This document shows, one piece after another, positions 1-10,695 of a stretch of 21,140 nt of DNA (positions within the stretch are counted from its first letter, which is position 1; the number at the start of each line of letters is the position of its first letter). A program made the position numbers and the translations under genes. The stretch lies in contig JAYMTJ010000117.1 of assembly GCA_036897525.1 (NCBI GenBank), positions 1-21,140 of the forward strand, written 5' to 3'. Below the pieces are notes generated by a model that saw nothing but the letters and a program-made list of their open reading frames with translations, did no database searches and had not been told where the DNA came from. Source of the DNA: Pelargonium x hortorum (taxonomy: Eukaryota; Streptophyta; Magnoliopsida; Geraniales; Geraniaceae).

Positions 1-397
1 TTACTCGATATCAGGAACCAGTTCATCAAGAAGCTTACTCTTGTGAACTTTAAATTACGGAGCCTTTAAGGTAAGGAGTAGGGAACTCCCCCCCTTTTTT
101 TCCAAGCAGAATTGGAACCTTGGCATTCGTTTAAAGACAGATATTTAAAAGTTATAAACCCCCTCTCTATGCAATCCTCCTGCCATTGAAGGATACTCTG
201 AATGTTTATTTAGCAAGTACCTTTTGTTATATTAAGCACCTTCCGGTTATTACTACTACAAATTTCTGAATCTCTTTTCTTTTCCGTGTAATGGGATCCG
301 TAATACATGTCATCTTGGATATGCCACGTCCTTTTCTAGTATTGATTTTGAATTCTCAAATAGTATTGCTAAACGAGGATTCTTCTTTAGAAAAAAA
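1..397. other. Spacer without recognisable genes
   Basis: Nothing recognisable was found in this stretch. A 96-codon frame begins at an ATG at position 291 and runs to 581, but it passes straight through the tRNA-like relic at 398-452. Its translation has no recognisable domain beyond two hydrophobic runs, so it is treated as a chance frame. No promoter or ribosome binding site could be supported. Confidence 0.6.
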
Positions 398-452
398 GGT
401 AGAGCAAGTAGCAGTGAGTAAGAGTGACACAGGTTCAAATCATGTTCTTACC
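398..452 (+). pseudogene. tRNA-like relic, 3' portion, resembling tRNA-Phe
   Basis: Two conserved tRNA blocks lie at the spacing of a real tRNA. GGTAGAGCA (398-406) matches the right half of a D arm, and GTTCAAATC (433-441) matches a T loop. The 26 bases between them equal the spacing I recall for plastid-type tRNA-Phe. The putative T stem (429-433 with 441-445) pairs at four of five positions around the loop TTCAAAT. The anticodon stem does not pair and no GAA anticodon is seen. No D-stem partner (GCTC) or matching 5' acceptor strand lies upstream, so the 5' half is lost or replaced. It cannot be a working tRNA. The Phe assignment rests on remembered similarity around GTGWCACNRGTTCAAATC and is tentative; a chance match is possible but would need both words at the right spacing. 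Confidence 0.4.
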
Positions 453-568
453 CTAGTCATTATAGTGCTTTATTTTTTAAACCTACAAATACTTTTCGTG
501 GCAGAATTTAGCATTAGGTATTATTACCTTGTTAAAGCTCTCTATCTCCCAACCAAACTAAAAAGACT

Positions 569-727
569 CCTGTCAAAGTAAGTCCTGTCAATCCCTGTCA
601 ATAGCTCTAGTTCTAGTAATTTAAGAATAGAGTCCTTCCAATTATAGGATAATGAGAGCCTCCTTCTTCCCTCAAACAGAATGTACTCTCCAGCGGGTCA
701 AAGCTCTATCTTAAACCTGTCAATAGC
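569..727. repeat. Cluster of CCTGTCAA short direct repeats
   Basis: CCTGTCAA occurs at 569-576, 584-591, 594-601 and 716-723. The last two copies extend to the identical 12-mer CCTGTCAATAGC (594-605 and 716-727), 122 bp apart. The flanks also share AGTCC and CCCAA words. The cluster looks like a small set of slipped or duplicated fragments and not a regular array. No coding frame or known element is associated with it. Confidence 0.45.
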
Positions 728-862
728 AATCCCAAAGTCAGTCCCAATTCTTTCTCTTATTTGTCTGTCGAATACTACCCGAGAGATACCATCATCTCAT
801 TCATAACAATAATATCCACATGTTCTAAACTAACTAAGCTACATTATATTATAGCTCCATAA

Positions 863-1042
863 CATCAGGAAATACACCTTCTTAAGGGGCTTGCTAGCTT
901 CTCTTATACTGCTCGGGCCTACTGTCGGGATATTCCTAGTACTCCTCCTCTTGCTCTGACAACTCCTGATACAGCTACTCCGGCTTGGTCTAGGGCTTTG
1001 TCAAAGGGTTATGCTGCTTGTGAGAAGTCCTGTGGCATATGA
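863..1042 (+). other. Open, Ala/Thr/Pro-rich stretch without start codon
   Basis: A 59-codon frame is open from the stop at 860-862 to a TGA at 1040-1042. It contains no ATG. Its composition differs from other chance frames in the window: the part from about 887 is near 50% G+C, with many GCT, ACT and CCT codons, giving a translation rich in Ala, Thr, Pro and Ser. I do not recognise the peptide. It could be a scrap of a former coding sequence or only a GC-richer patch. The length alone is not significant for this window, so it is recorded as a possible relic and not as a gene. Confidence 0.2.
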
Positions 1043-1152
1043 AAGAACAAAGGCATAAACAAGTCCTGAAAGTCAAAAGATTAAGGTATAGATTTTGTTC
1101 AAGTCTTAAAAGGTTTAAGCTCAACAAGTGAGAGTCCGGGTGTAGTAGTAAA

Positions 1153-1169
1153 GGGTCCGTCAAGGACCC
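1153..1169. other. Small perfect hairpin
   Basis: GGGTCC (1153-1158) and GGACCC (1164-1169) form a six-base-pair G+C-rich stem around the five-base loop GTCAA. A T-run (TTTT) begins only several bases after the stem, beyond AGGG, so it is not a convincing intrinsic terminator. No gene ends upstream. It may be a chance structure. Confidence 0.3.
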
Positions 1170-3302
1170 AGGGTTTTCCTAGATTTGAGTCTAAGGAGTT
1201 TTAAGATTAAAGTCAAGTTTTTTCCTTTCTAGATTCTGGTTTCCTTTGTAGGTAGGTGTCATAGTGTAAGGTTTTACATCTAATATTAGAATTTATAATG
1301 CTTCACTAGCTAATAAAAAGTGAAACAAAAGCTTTAAATTCAATTCTGAGTATCTAAACTAATAAGTACAAAAAAGGCTATAATAGACCCATTTGAAAAG
1401 AACCAACTGTCCTTTTTATCTGATTCTGATTTCGCCGTGTTTATTACTGTGATGTAAGATTTAATAAGAAAATTCGTGCTTTACAGTCCAAAGATTGGCT
1501 CTTTCGAGCCTATTTTTAAGTCAAATTGCCGGCGAATCCGCGCAACCCTTACGGACTTACCAATATATAAACTCTTTGAGGTCTTTACTACTAACACTTC
1601 CTTTCCTTTATTGAAGTGGGGTACAAGAGTTTCATTTTGATATCTTTTACAGTTATTCAGCATGATTCGGACATGAATCCACGTTTTTTTTTTTCATATG
1701 TAAAAAAGGGGAGACCAATGCCAGTGAGTCCTATCAATAATATTGTAACACACACAAGGTTATGACCCAAGAAGCGTAGGGATCCGGAAAATTAATGTAT
1801 ATACAATAATATAAAATACACGAAAGTTTTTGTAAATTTCCATTTTATATACATACAAATCAAATAAAGAGAGCTCCGGAATAAGTACAAAGACTCCTTA
1901 TCAAGCATTTCTATAACTAAATATAGTTATAGGGTATATTCCTACTGAAGTATTACACGAAAAAGGTATGAATGACTCTTTTTTCTTCTGAAAGGTGCTT
2001 AGCTTTAGACCAATATAAGAATTCTAACTAGGTCAATCAAACGTACAAGTATGTAATTTGACTTATTCTATAAACGGAAACCCTTTATTACTTACTAAAA
2101 TACAGAAGCCTATTCTTCTACGTATATTTCTATTTTTATCTCCTACTCGGAAAGGCTCCCTCAAATTCCTATTACTTTACTGGCTCATGGGAAATTCTAT
2201 AGGTTTCAGAAGAATTTGAAAAAATGTAAGGTATTCATTCAAAGCTTTTAGGTCCTTCTATAGGATAAGTGTATAACAACTTTCTTAGATTCAAAGGCTG
2301 GTTAGTGCAGCAGATTTTTAGAAAAGTTCTTTAATAATAAAAGAGTCCCGGTCTATAGTTAATAGAAAAGAGTAAGTAGTCGACCTTAGTGTCTGCCAGT
2401 AGATAACAAATGAACCGAGGAAGAAGATATAACTCAAATTGTTAAGCTGAGATCTAGAAGTCAAGTATGCAAGGGGAGATCCTTAGAAAATACTAAGTTC
2501 AATTATGTTCTACTGTATGAAACCCCAGATAAAGAGAGATTTAATTCTAAAACAACCCCCAAGATCCCTATACTAGTTCTGCGGAAAGATTTTGGGCCTA
2601 CCTATATCAAGAATACCAATTCGAACCCTTGGCATCCCTGTAAACTAATAGGTGCTTTGGTCACTTGTTCAGAGAGCCCTTTAAATTCAATAGCCTGTAA
2701 TATTCACATCCACTAAAAAAATCACTTTGCTAAAAAGTAAAGTAAAGGTATTCATAAAGGATAGGCAAGAATTTCCGGGGCTTCTCCCATTTGTCATTTG
2801 TAAAGCATAATATTTAGTAAAATCTAAGAATGACAGCCCCTTAGAGAACCCATGTACTGCTTTTTAGGTATTCTGTCTGGTATGCTTTGTGAAGCTGAGA
2901 AAACCTTATATCTCATACAAGGTCTACTCAAATTTCTCCTAAATTTAGCAGTAAAGTAAAATGCTTGTAAAGTCTATCGGGCTTAGAGGGTTTATCTTCC
3001 TAAATACAATTGAATCTATTAAACTTTCTTTATTCTTCAGCTTCCTAGTTTTCTTTTGTAAGGCCGTTCGAGTATACTTCAACTCTGTAATTACCAAAGC
3101 CTGGAGTAGTAAATCGAGTCAATTTCAAATTGTTTGCATAAAAAAATTATGGCTAGAATTAATTGAATTACTTGCTTTTGACAAGAGGTTTCTCTTGTAC
3201 CTTGGACTTACTCCAGGACTAAAAGCAGTTAACCCGGGGCAGGATATTTAGCTTTTACTAGTTAATTAACCGAAATCTCTCAATTCTTTAAGGATCCACA
3301 GG
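1170..3302. other. Spacer without recognisable genes
   Basis: About 2.1 kb of A+T-rich DNA with no gene that I can support. It holds the hairpin at 1911-1932 and, at its end, a 96-codon ATG frame (2961-3251). That frame encodes one hydrophobic run (roughly residues 22-38) followed by a basic stretch. Its length is no more than chance predicts, there is no convincing upstream ribosome binding site, and the product is unrecognised, so it is not called a gene. Words such as AAGTAAAGTAAAG recur here and elsewhere in the window without forming an array. Confidence 0.55.
1911..1932. other. Perfect 9-bp hairpin
   Basis: CTATAACTA (1911-1919) and its exact reverse complement TAGTTATAG (1924-1932) flank the four-base loop AATA. 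Two G:U pairs could lengthen the stem in RNA. About one structure of this strength is expected by chance in 21 kb of this composition, so function is not implied. Confidence 0.35.
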
Positions 3303-3361
3303 AATCGCGCGGTCGCCCGGATACTGTAACTAAGGGGAAGTTTTACGTCGGAACCGGCGAA
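3303..3361. other. CpG-dense, G+C-rich patch
   Basis: About nine CpG dinucleotides fall within 60 bases, including an alternating run around GCGCGGTCGCCCGG and a second group around TCGGAACCGGCG. Most of the window has one or two per 60 bases. No frame, hairpin or RNA gene was recognised in the patch. It may be a fragment of an older conserved, G+C-richer sequence such as a structural RNA scrap, but no match could be named. Confidence 0.3.
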
Positions 3362-4504
3362 CACAACGGATAATATCAAACACTTTACTAGCTAAAAACA
3401 GCACTAAATACCTAGCATTTCCCGTACTTTTGCTACTCTGAATAATGACTGATGAATCTTGGGATATGTATCTGATCTAAGTGATAAAGCTCTTTTCGTT
3501 TAGGAGCAACCCATTTTTAATGGAACTTGAACAGATATCCTTGATATAGCTTTTGTTGCTTTACCTACTAGTACAAAGTAAAGAGAGTTCTTGTTACAAG
3601 CGAAGCCAAAGTACTGCCTATGTTAACTTCTTGGTAATCCCAAGTGTATTAGGTACATTCACTACTCAGTGCTTTCTTATTTTTGCAATGCTGGTAGTAA
3701 ATACACAGAATATGAAGTACTTCGCTTTACAACCTCAGTAAACTGTTACCTTCAGCCTACTCAATCAAGAGGCTTATCTGAGTAATTAAGAACCCTTGTG
3801 GAATACTTTAATTGAAAAAAAAAATGTAACGCTTGTATGGAGATGACTTCCGGGTATTTTAAATCTTACAGAAGACTAAAACCTAGGAACGCACCACAAC
3901 ACAAGGATTTATTATAGATTAAATACGAGATTCGCTCTAGACTTTCACTTTAATATTAATATAATAAAAGTCCCTCACGTTCCGCTTATGCTACATCGGT
4001 TAAGTTAAGAGAAGTTCCCCTTTAGGTTATGTTTTTATAAAATTAGATATTAGTTTTGTTATCTTCTTTACCCGGAACCAGGACTCTCCCTTTTTCTTTT
4101 TATTTTAACCGGTAAAAAAATCCATTCTTTTTTTTTTTATTATCCTCATTACTTTTTTTTAATCCTTTGAAGGTTAAGAACAAAATAAATAACTAAAAAG
4201 AAATTGAGTACATTGGCAAAGGGGGATGGGGTACCGGTCATCAATAAAGGTCAACTAAGCGGGTCTCCCCGCAAGTAGTAAAAGTAAAAAAACTTTCCGA
4301 ACGGGGATATTAAAAAAAGAGTGCTCAACGAGCTGCAAGTTCGAAAAAACATAAGGAATTAAAAGAGATGTCAATATTAGAAAAACAGGGGCCTTCAAAA
4401 GGATGAGAATCACTTAGATAAAGAAACTAAGTTCTCTTAGCAGGAATATAGGGAGGGGATATGTTAGGCTATTAGCCGACTACTTTTAACTTAACTACGC
4501 ATTC
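3362..4504. other. Spacer without recognisable genes
   Basis: No gene is supported. The 62-codon frame at 3553-3741 starts with TTG only, contains no domain, and is within chance length. The stretch includes the T-rich tract at 4088-4160, after which the composition returns to that of the rest of the window. Confidence 0.55.
4088..4160 (+). repeat. T-rich low-complexity tract
   Basis: Runs of five to eleven or more T, broken by single C or A bases and one short AAAAAAA segment, make up most of these 73 bases. It is the longest pyrimidine-rich tract in the window. It has no regular repeat unit, and no gene lies next to it that it could serve as a terminator for. Confidence 0.6.
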
Positions 4505-4560
4505 GGTAAATCGAAGTCTGTTTGAAAGCGCCGGTCCTGGGTTCGAATCCCATTCAAAAT
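4505..4560 (+). pseudogene. tRNA-like relic with intact T-arm sequence
   Basis: GGGTTCGAATCCC (4539-4551) is a near-perfect T arm. The stem 4537-4541 with 4549-4553 pairs at four of five positions around the loop TTCGAAT (4542-4548). GGTAAATC (4505-4512) sits where the right half of a D arm should be, with 29 bases between it and the loop; 28 is usual. The middle does not fold into an anticodon stem, and no 5' acceptor strand matches the 3' one. The 11-mer GGTTCGAATCC occurs here and again at 17417 on the same strand, which is unlikely by chance in 21 kb. The isotype cannot be decided; remembered plastid-type Gln and Lys tRNAs both show partial resemblance. It is a relic and not a working tRNA. 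Confidence 0.45.
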
Positions 4561-6804
4561 CACTGGGAAAGAGTCCTACCTAGAATCAGAAAAGTAAAGA
4601 ACAGCTAAAAGGGTTTTGGATCCTACCTTTATTTTATTTACTCGAGTACGTTGTATAAAGGGTCTTTTTTTCTGGGCGGCCTTTTGTTTTGATTTTGAGT
4701 ACTCTTCAGAAACCTTTTGCATTCGAATTAAAGAAGACCTCTGCCCTTGTTGTGTTGTAAGCAAACCCTATATACGTGTCTCCAGGATTCCTTTGTGATT
4801 GTAATTAGAGGGTATCCAGTTTCTAGCAAAAGCTCTTTAATTGTGCTAACAAGTTCAATTTTATAGACAGCAGGTATAAAATATACAAGTAGACATTACA
4901 TTGTTCTGGCCCGAATTTGTTGCGGCACCAAAAAAAATTTGTTGACAGGCAACCCTGCCCCTTGAAAGGAAGAGGCTAGCTTTAATTTCTTTAATTTGAA
5001 ATTGGAGTAACAGAATTGTATTGTATCTTTTATTGGAAACCCTTTTATAGCTTAGATTGTTTAGAAAGAATAGCGTTTCTTAGGTACGGATAAATTTGAA
5101 ATGCATTTTTGGGAATCTTAAAGTCTTAAATAAAGGGGGTATAGCACTCCGCTTTTGTATTTGGAATTAGGGTCGTTATTAAATTTTAAGTATAAACCAG
5201 GAGTTCTTTAGGAAGAGAATATAACCTTTAACCCCTAGTTAGAAAATAAGGAGGCGTAAGTTATCCTATTTGCTATTATAGCAGCTTCTAAGCTATTAAG
5301 CTGGGCTATTATTCGGTCAAGAGAAAAGTATAACCCGGAGTCTAAGTTCTCTACCAAAGACGTGGGTTGTTAAAATGGATTCTGAGATCTTTTTTCATGT
5401 TAGTTAAGTTAGATCCACCTGTATGCAAGAAATTAAGCAATAGAATGCTCTACGGAATAAAAAAAAGGCTACTTTTCATCTACTGGGCTGTCTCCTTTCT
5501 CTTAATAGTCAATATTCTCTGGAAACATTAAAATAAAATATACGGAACTTAGTTCAAATTATTGCTGTACTGGTTTATAGGAAGAAAGATTGACTCTTGT
5601 TACTTACTAGGTTAAAATACTAAGCTTCTAAAGTCTTTGATTATCATAATAATTTGATTTTGACCAAGCTCCTAATGAGACTACTCCTGTATATCGGGAT
5701 ATTCCTTGAAAAGCTTAAGCCTCCTTTTATCTAAATCTAAATAAATTCTAAAATTTCCTAGGTTCAAATAACCCTTTAATTATACTAGGTTTATAACCAA
5801 AACGGGATTCTTTAAAGTCTGAGATAGCAAGACCAAGACCCAAAAAGGAGTTTAGTACCTAAGTCTTGTTTTTTTCTCAGGAAAAGCCTATGAAACTTAA
5901 GACATTAGCCGCAGTCTACTTACACAACAACCCGCCCAGTGCCGGAATTACTAATGAGTTCCATTTTAACCTGTGCTTATCTAAAAGTCTTGAGTGGGAG
6001 TAATCGGGATAAATATTGAATGAGATAATTGCCAAGCTAGAACTTACAAAACTTCCATAAAGTGTCTTGGGTTGAGAGGAATCTCTGTAATCGATTTTAG
6101 TTGTGCTTTGGTTAATAAAAAGAAATTTAGAAAGAAAAAGGGGCTAGTCAATCTATGAATTACTTTAGTACATAAAATCCGCTGCAAATTATCGCCTAGA
6201 AATACTGGGTTTTTCTGGTTATTTGCAACCGTTTTTTGCTTAGTAAGGATCTTCTTAACTTCTATTGAACCTAGATTCTTTGATAGGGTTCTTGCTTGTG
6301 TCAAGCCTAGCAGTGCACAGTTTTCTTTTCTTGAAATAAAAAGGCTAATTTGATAACTTCATGGGAGTAGTGGGTATACCCTTTAAATATCTTGCCTACA
6401 ATTTTTTTTTTTTGAAAAAGGCGCCCCTTAGACTTAGGGAAGCTCCTGGTTAAATAAAAAACAATGACTTATTGTTCGGGTACTGACGAAAAAATCACAT
6501 CTGCATTGTCCTATCGCACCGCTTCTATGTAGAATTACATGTTAACTAAGTCGGAGAAAATAACTAACTGTAAAACTCGCCTAAACAGGAGGGAGAAGAG
6601 AAAGTTAAAAACTAACGAAAGTGCTTTATACTCTAGAATGAAAAGAAACCCTATACCTTACAATTAATCTAACTATAATCTATAAGGATAAATGTGCTCT
6701 GTCTGGCACGCTCAGAATAAACCAGACATCCATCCCCCTTATAGCCTTACTCATATCAAATAAAGCTTTATTTAGACTTAGTAGGATCCCGCGTTCCGTC
6801 CTTC
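4561..6804. other. Spacer without recognisable genes
   Basis: No gene is supported over 2.2 kb. Overlapping 60-62-codon frames on both strands at 4576-4798 are mutual shadows. An 86-codon minus-strand frame at 6044-6304 has only a TTG as start and no recognisable domain. No repeats longer than about 12 bases were noticed by eye. Confidence 0.55.
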
Positions 6805-6860
6805 GTTGGTTAAATCAAAAAACCGTACTTTATCAATATACAATGGTTCAAGTCCCGCTT
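6805..6860 (+). pseudogene. Weak tRNA-like trace
   Basis: GTTGGTTAAATC (6805-6816) resembles a tRNA D arm. GGTTCAAGTCCC (6845-6856) matches a T-loop consensus, with TTCAAGT as the loop. The spacing (30 bases instead of about 28) is slightly long. The T stem pairs only at its two loop-proximal positions, and no anticodon arm folds. Alone this would be dismissed. It is listed because three better tRNA-like traces lie on the same strand. Confidence 0.2.
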
Positions 6861-9800
6861 CTCATAATTGATGATGAACTTACTCTCTTTTCTAGCTATT
6901 TCTAAATTTCTAAAACACACCTGGGTTTCTATTAAAAAGACCTAGTTATGGAATATTCTCGAGTCACAGAATCTTCATTAACGAAATGAATGGAAGCTCT
7001 TATTGTCTAAAATTTTGATTCTTAAATTTCCTTTTCTAGGCCTAGGCGCCCCTTGTGGGAGATAAGCGATTAGATTGATTTCTTATTGAACTAATACAGA
7101 GGTCAAAATCCTCTCAAAGGTTAAAATTTCTTAATACTTACTTTTTGGTTTTGGAGCCGGTACGTTAATCTATTAAATTTCTCCAGGACCCCTCCTTTTT
7201 ACTTTACTTATGTACTGCTTATAGAAATACCCTTCTGGACTAAAAAGTGCTTTATTGGTGTAATTACCCTTAAATTATTTAATAGCTAAGCCCTGTCTAG
7301 ACCGAAGAGCATAAGTAACTCCCCCCAAAAGTAGACTCAGAGTCATTTTGCTTAAGTTATATTAATTAATGTCTGAAAACATCTCTTGAATACGTATTTT
7401 TAATAGGATATTAAGAGATTAAGGGTTGCCCTCCGAAGGCTCTTCTCTTCAAGCTCTCTATTTTCGAATTCCCAGCTTCTGTTCGCGGAGTTATTATATA
7501 ATTAGAATTAGGTAGAATTAGGACCCGGTAAACTAAAAACGTATACCTTATGCAAGGCTAGCATACTCCTTAGAAATTATCCAAAGTAGGGCTATATATC
7601 TTTACAAGTTAGTGTGGGAAACCCATTGTAACGCGATCTATCTAATTAATAATAAAGTATATGACTAAGTTATGATATCGAATGTCTGCATCTTATGTAA
7701 TTGAAGGTGTCAAAATGCCGGTAACTTCTCTAGTTTTAGTAAGTACGAATGATATAGAAAAGGAGACCCTTAATTAACAAACATTAGGAATTGCTGCTGG
7801 GCCTAGGAAATCCACAAACCTCGTTCGCTATTTACCAGGAGTAGTATACCCGGATTACTTGAAATCCCTTGTACTTACTTAATTTACCTAACAGGCCCCT
7901 CGAAACGAATCTTTCCCCTTTACTATATCCGGCGGAATCTCAGTCATTTTATGTAATCCTGCTTATGTTAATTTAGTATACTCGCTCTTTGTCAAAACTC
8001 CTTTCATCCTTTTTGAAGGAGGGCCCTAGGTTCTTTACCAGTTATGAGAGCTCTTTTTGGAACATATTACTGAAACTAAAATTTTTCTTTTATAATTTAG
8101 ATCGGAGTTTAAAGTAACTTACTTATGCTTATGTTATGTGCGAATTTTCCTATTACAAAAACCTGACACTAAGTCGACTGAGTACTAATAAATTAATGCT
8201 GAGTTCTTTCAAAGCTACCTCTATTACTAAAATTGGAGACCCAAAACCTGGTATTAGGCTAGGCTAAAATTTGAATAGTAAAATAAAACTAAGTACCCAC
8301 CACTACATTAGTCCCAAGTTCTCCTGAAATTCCAATGCAATAAAGAAGGGTGACTTGAAGGTCCAAATACGAATTCGTTACCAACAGTGCACTTTATTTA
8401 AACTGAGCAATTTGAGACGTTATAGAAGAAAATTGATACCAATACTGTTTATCTCCTTTTATTAGTATTGTAGATTTTTAGAGTTTATTTAATTAGAAAG
8501 GGGTCGAATATAAGATTAAAGAAACAAAGAATGATGTCAAGTTGAAGTTTTCTCATGGTACTTCTTTATCCCTGAATTTAGAATTGACTAGAATAGCTAA
8601 AGTAAGGGTCTACTTGCTTTCAAGTTTAGTGAGTCAAAGAAAATTCTTAAAAAAATTTAAGAAAAGTAAGACTATCCAAAGAGTTAAACTAAGAAGGATT
8701 GATTTTCCGTTACGAGTATTAGCAATTTTAATCATAGCCACAATCTGATTCATTTAGTAGCAAATTCTTTATCGCCTATCTTATAGTATACACCCGATCT
8801 CTTTCAAAATACCGGGGTGTTGCCCGGAACTGTTTTGCCTAATAAATATATTTAAGGGTAAGGGCAGTAAGAAGTTTTTTCAGTAGTTTTTGTGAATTTC
8901 AAAAGGATTTTTCTTTCTCCTCTAATATGAAATCGGGACGGTACAATTAGAGATGGGACTTTTTTGTACTCCGTTTTTTTTAAGTAAGCTAAAACTCTTT
9001 CAAAGTGTATCGAATTTAGTAAATACGCTTGTCCTAGTCGGTCTATTCTGGCAATCCAACCTCGGTTTTACGTTTATTTCTGTGAATTAGACTCTTCAGG
9101 GTTCCTATTACCCGCGAATATAAGAAACTTTTGCATTAGAGTTATCCAGGAAAAAGGATACCTTACTAGACCTCGTTCGACTGTCTAACACAAATGACTT
9201 TATACACCAAGGCTATTCGCTATTCCTTGAGCTATCACTTAAAAAAAGTACTTCACCTCGTCCCTATTATGTTTTTAGTCTAGTCTATAAATTAACAAAC
9301 CTTTGCTTTTGATTGGAATATAATGCTTTCTAAACAACCCAGTACCTGCCCTTATTCTTTATAAAAGTAGTCTAGCTTAATCCAAGAGAAACCTCAGTAC
9401 AATACAAAAGGGGTATAAAAAGACGAAAACCAGGACAGCAAAAAATCTACATAAAACGCACGGAAAAGGCCATAGAATCCTTTTCCTTAAGTTCAGTATA
9501 TGGGATTTTTTTTCATTATGCCTATTACATAAAAAGGAAGGAAATAGTAAAGGGGACCCTTTAGTTCGATACAAAAAAGTGCTCCTTACTCTTTTCCGAG
9601 TTATTCTTGCGCAGCTAACCCGTGCTATTTAGAATCAGAGAAAGCTTCTAGTGAACCGGAAACTAATTAAGTATTTAGGGGATTTACGATAGAGTTCTGT
9701 AAGAAGATAAACAAATACCTATTGAAAAGCGGGCTAAGTCGATTTCACATTTCACAGAAGCTGCTAGATATGAAACTTTTAAGCAGGACTTCCACAATTT

Positions 9801-10030
9801 TTATGAACGCTGCTATATCAAAAAGCTAAAGCCCTTAAGAGTTGTCTTGCATCTTTACTGACGTATACCTGACCGAGAGTTTTTTCATTTTCTTTTTTTT
9901 TAGTCTCTCCCCTCTGGTCTGGCCATCTTCTTTTTAAGTTTAAGGATAAGACCGGCTTTTCTAGGCTTATTCTAAAGGAGTTCCTTCAATTGTATTCTTT
10001 AACTTGAAGGGGGGTTCTCTTGGTTTGTTG
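6861..10030. other. Spacer without recognisable genes
   Basis: About 3.2 kb with nothing that can be called a gene. A frame open from 8497 to 8748 (84 codons, TTG as the only early start) encodes a strongly basic, Leu-rich peptide ending in a hydrophobic run. It resembles no family I can name and is within chance length. A 65-codon minus-strand frame at 9377-9574 likewise lacks an ATG start. The final 100 bases contain long T and C runs leading into the repeat block. Confidence 0.55.
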
Positions 10031-10335
10031 CAAAGGTACGAAGTTCTTATTTCCTTAGATTGTGTAATGGATAGTTAAAGGAGACTTATTGGGCTTTGTA
10101 TTGCGAAGTCAGTTTATCTTGTGCTAGGGATTTCCAAGTGTATTGACAGCTAATAACATAATCTTTCTTTTGAGAGCAGATTCCTAGTTATTTTATAGAA
10201 TAGATACTTTACTTAGACCTGATATTACTATTCCCTTTAAGATTTCATCTCTAATTTCTAGTCTACGAGGGAGTCCAAAACCTTTGTATTCTTGGTGCTA
10301 ATGGAATAACATAACCTGATTATCTTGTGCTAACC

Positions 10336-10361
10336 AAACCAAGTGTTGCTAAAACCAAGTG
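10336..10361 (+). repeat. Short tandem repeat, 16-bp period
   Basis: AAACCAAGTG occurs at 10336-10345 and again at 10352-10361, each followed by a similar TTGCT or CTGAT end. This is about one and a half copies of a 16-bp unit and is one of several local duplications inside the repeat block. Confidence 0.5.
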
Positions 10362-10576
10362 CTGATTCTATTCTAGTCCCTTGTCTTGTATTCTTGGTAA
10401 AGCAAACTTTCCTACTAGAAAGATGATTTTAAGGGGTTATGACGGCATTGGATCTATTCTATATATTACCTCTGTATTATCTTTTTCCTGAACCGGTACA
10501 TCTTTAGCATCTTGTCTTAGTTCTTCAGCAGCTAATGGGAAACTGATTATCTTAATGGAAAGCAGGCTGCAGTCAT

Positions 10577-10609
10577 GCAGGCATTGATTCTAAGAATTGT
10601 TGCTATTTG
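10577..10609 (+). repeat. Dispersed repeat, copy 1 (partner at 11674-11707)
   Basis: This 33-base segment matches 11674-11707 at 30 of 34 columns, with three substitutions and one single-base indel, in direct orientation 1.1 kb apart. A preceding AAGCAGGCT (10560-10568) repeats the start of the unit, which suggests a small internal duplication in this copy. Such a match is not expected by chance and is the firmest evidence of shared ancestry inside the block. Confidence 0.75.
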
Positions 10610-10695
10610 TATTTAGTGTTTGTAATCCAAGGTAGTTTGACTACCGATCTAAGTGTATTGACCAAGCTAAAGAGAAGGAATACCCTACATAAATG

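Noticed and set aside
291-581. 96-codon ATG frame as a gene
   Set aside because: It has chance length for the window, no recognised domain, and it crosses the tRNA-like relic at 398-452.
2617-2665. Minus-strand tRNA from the AATTCGAACCC word
   Set aside because: The spacing to a D-arm-like word is right, but the T stem does not pair and the anticodon stem holds only three pairs.
2961-3251. 96-codon ATG frame with one hydrophobic run
   Set aside because: Its length equals the random maximum expected over six frames; no ribosome binding site, homology or neighbouring gene supports it.
4576-4798. Overlapping frames on both strands
   Set aside because: They are complementary shadows of each other, with no recognised product on either strand.
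6044-6304. 86-codon minus-strand frame
   Set aside because: It has only a TTG start and no domain; the length is within chance.
7155-7172. Group II intron domain V start (GAGCCGGTACG)
   Set aside because: The complementary 3' strand and the GAAA-type loop of domain V are absent downstream.
8497-8748. 84-codon basic, Leu-rich frame, considered as a ribosomal protein fragment
   Set aside because: The Lys/Arg content was suggestive, but no ribosomal protein motif could be matched, and the only early start is TTG.
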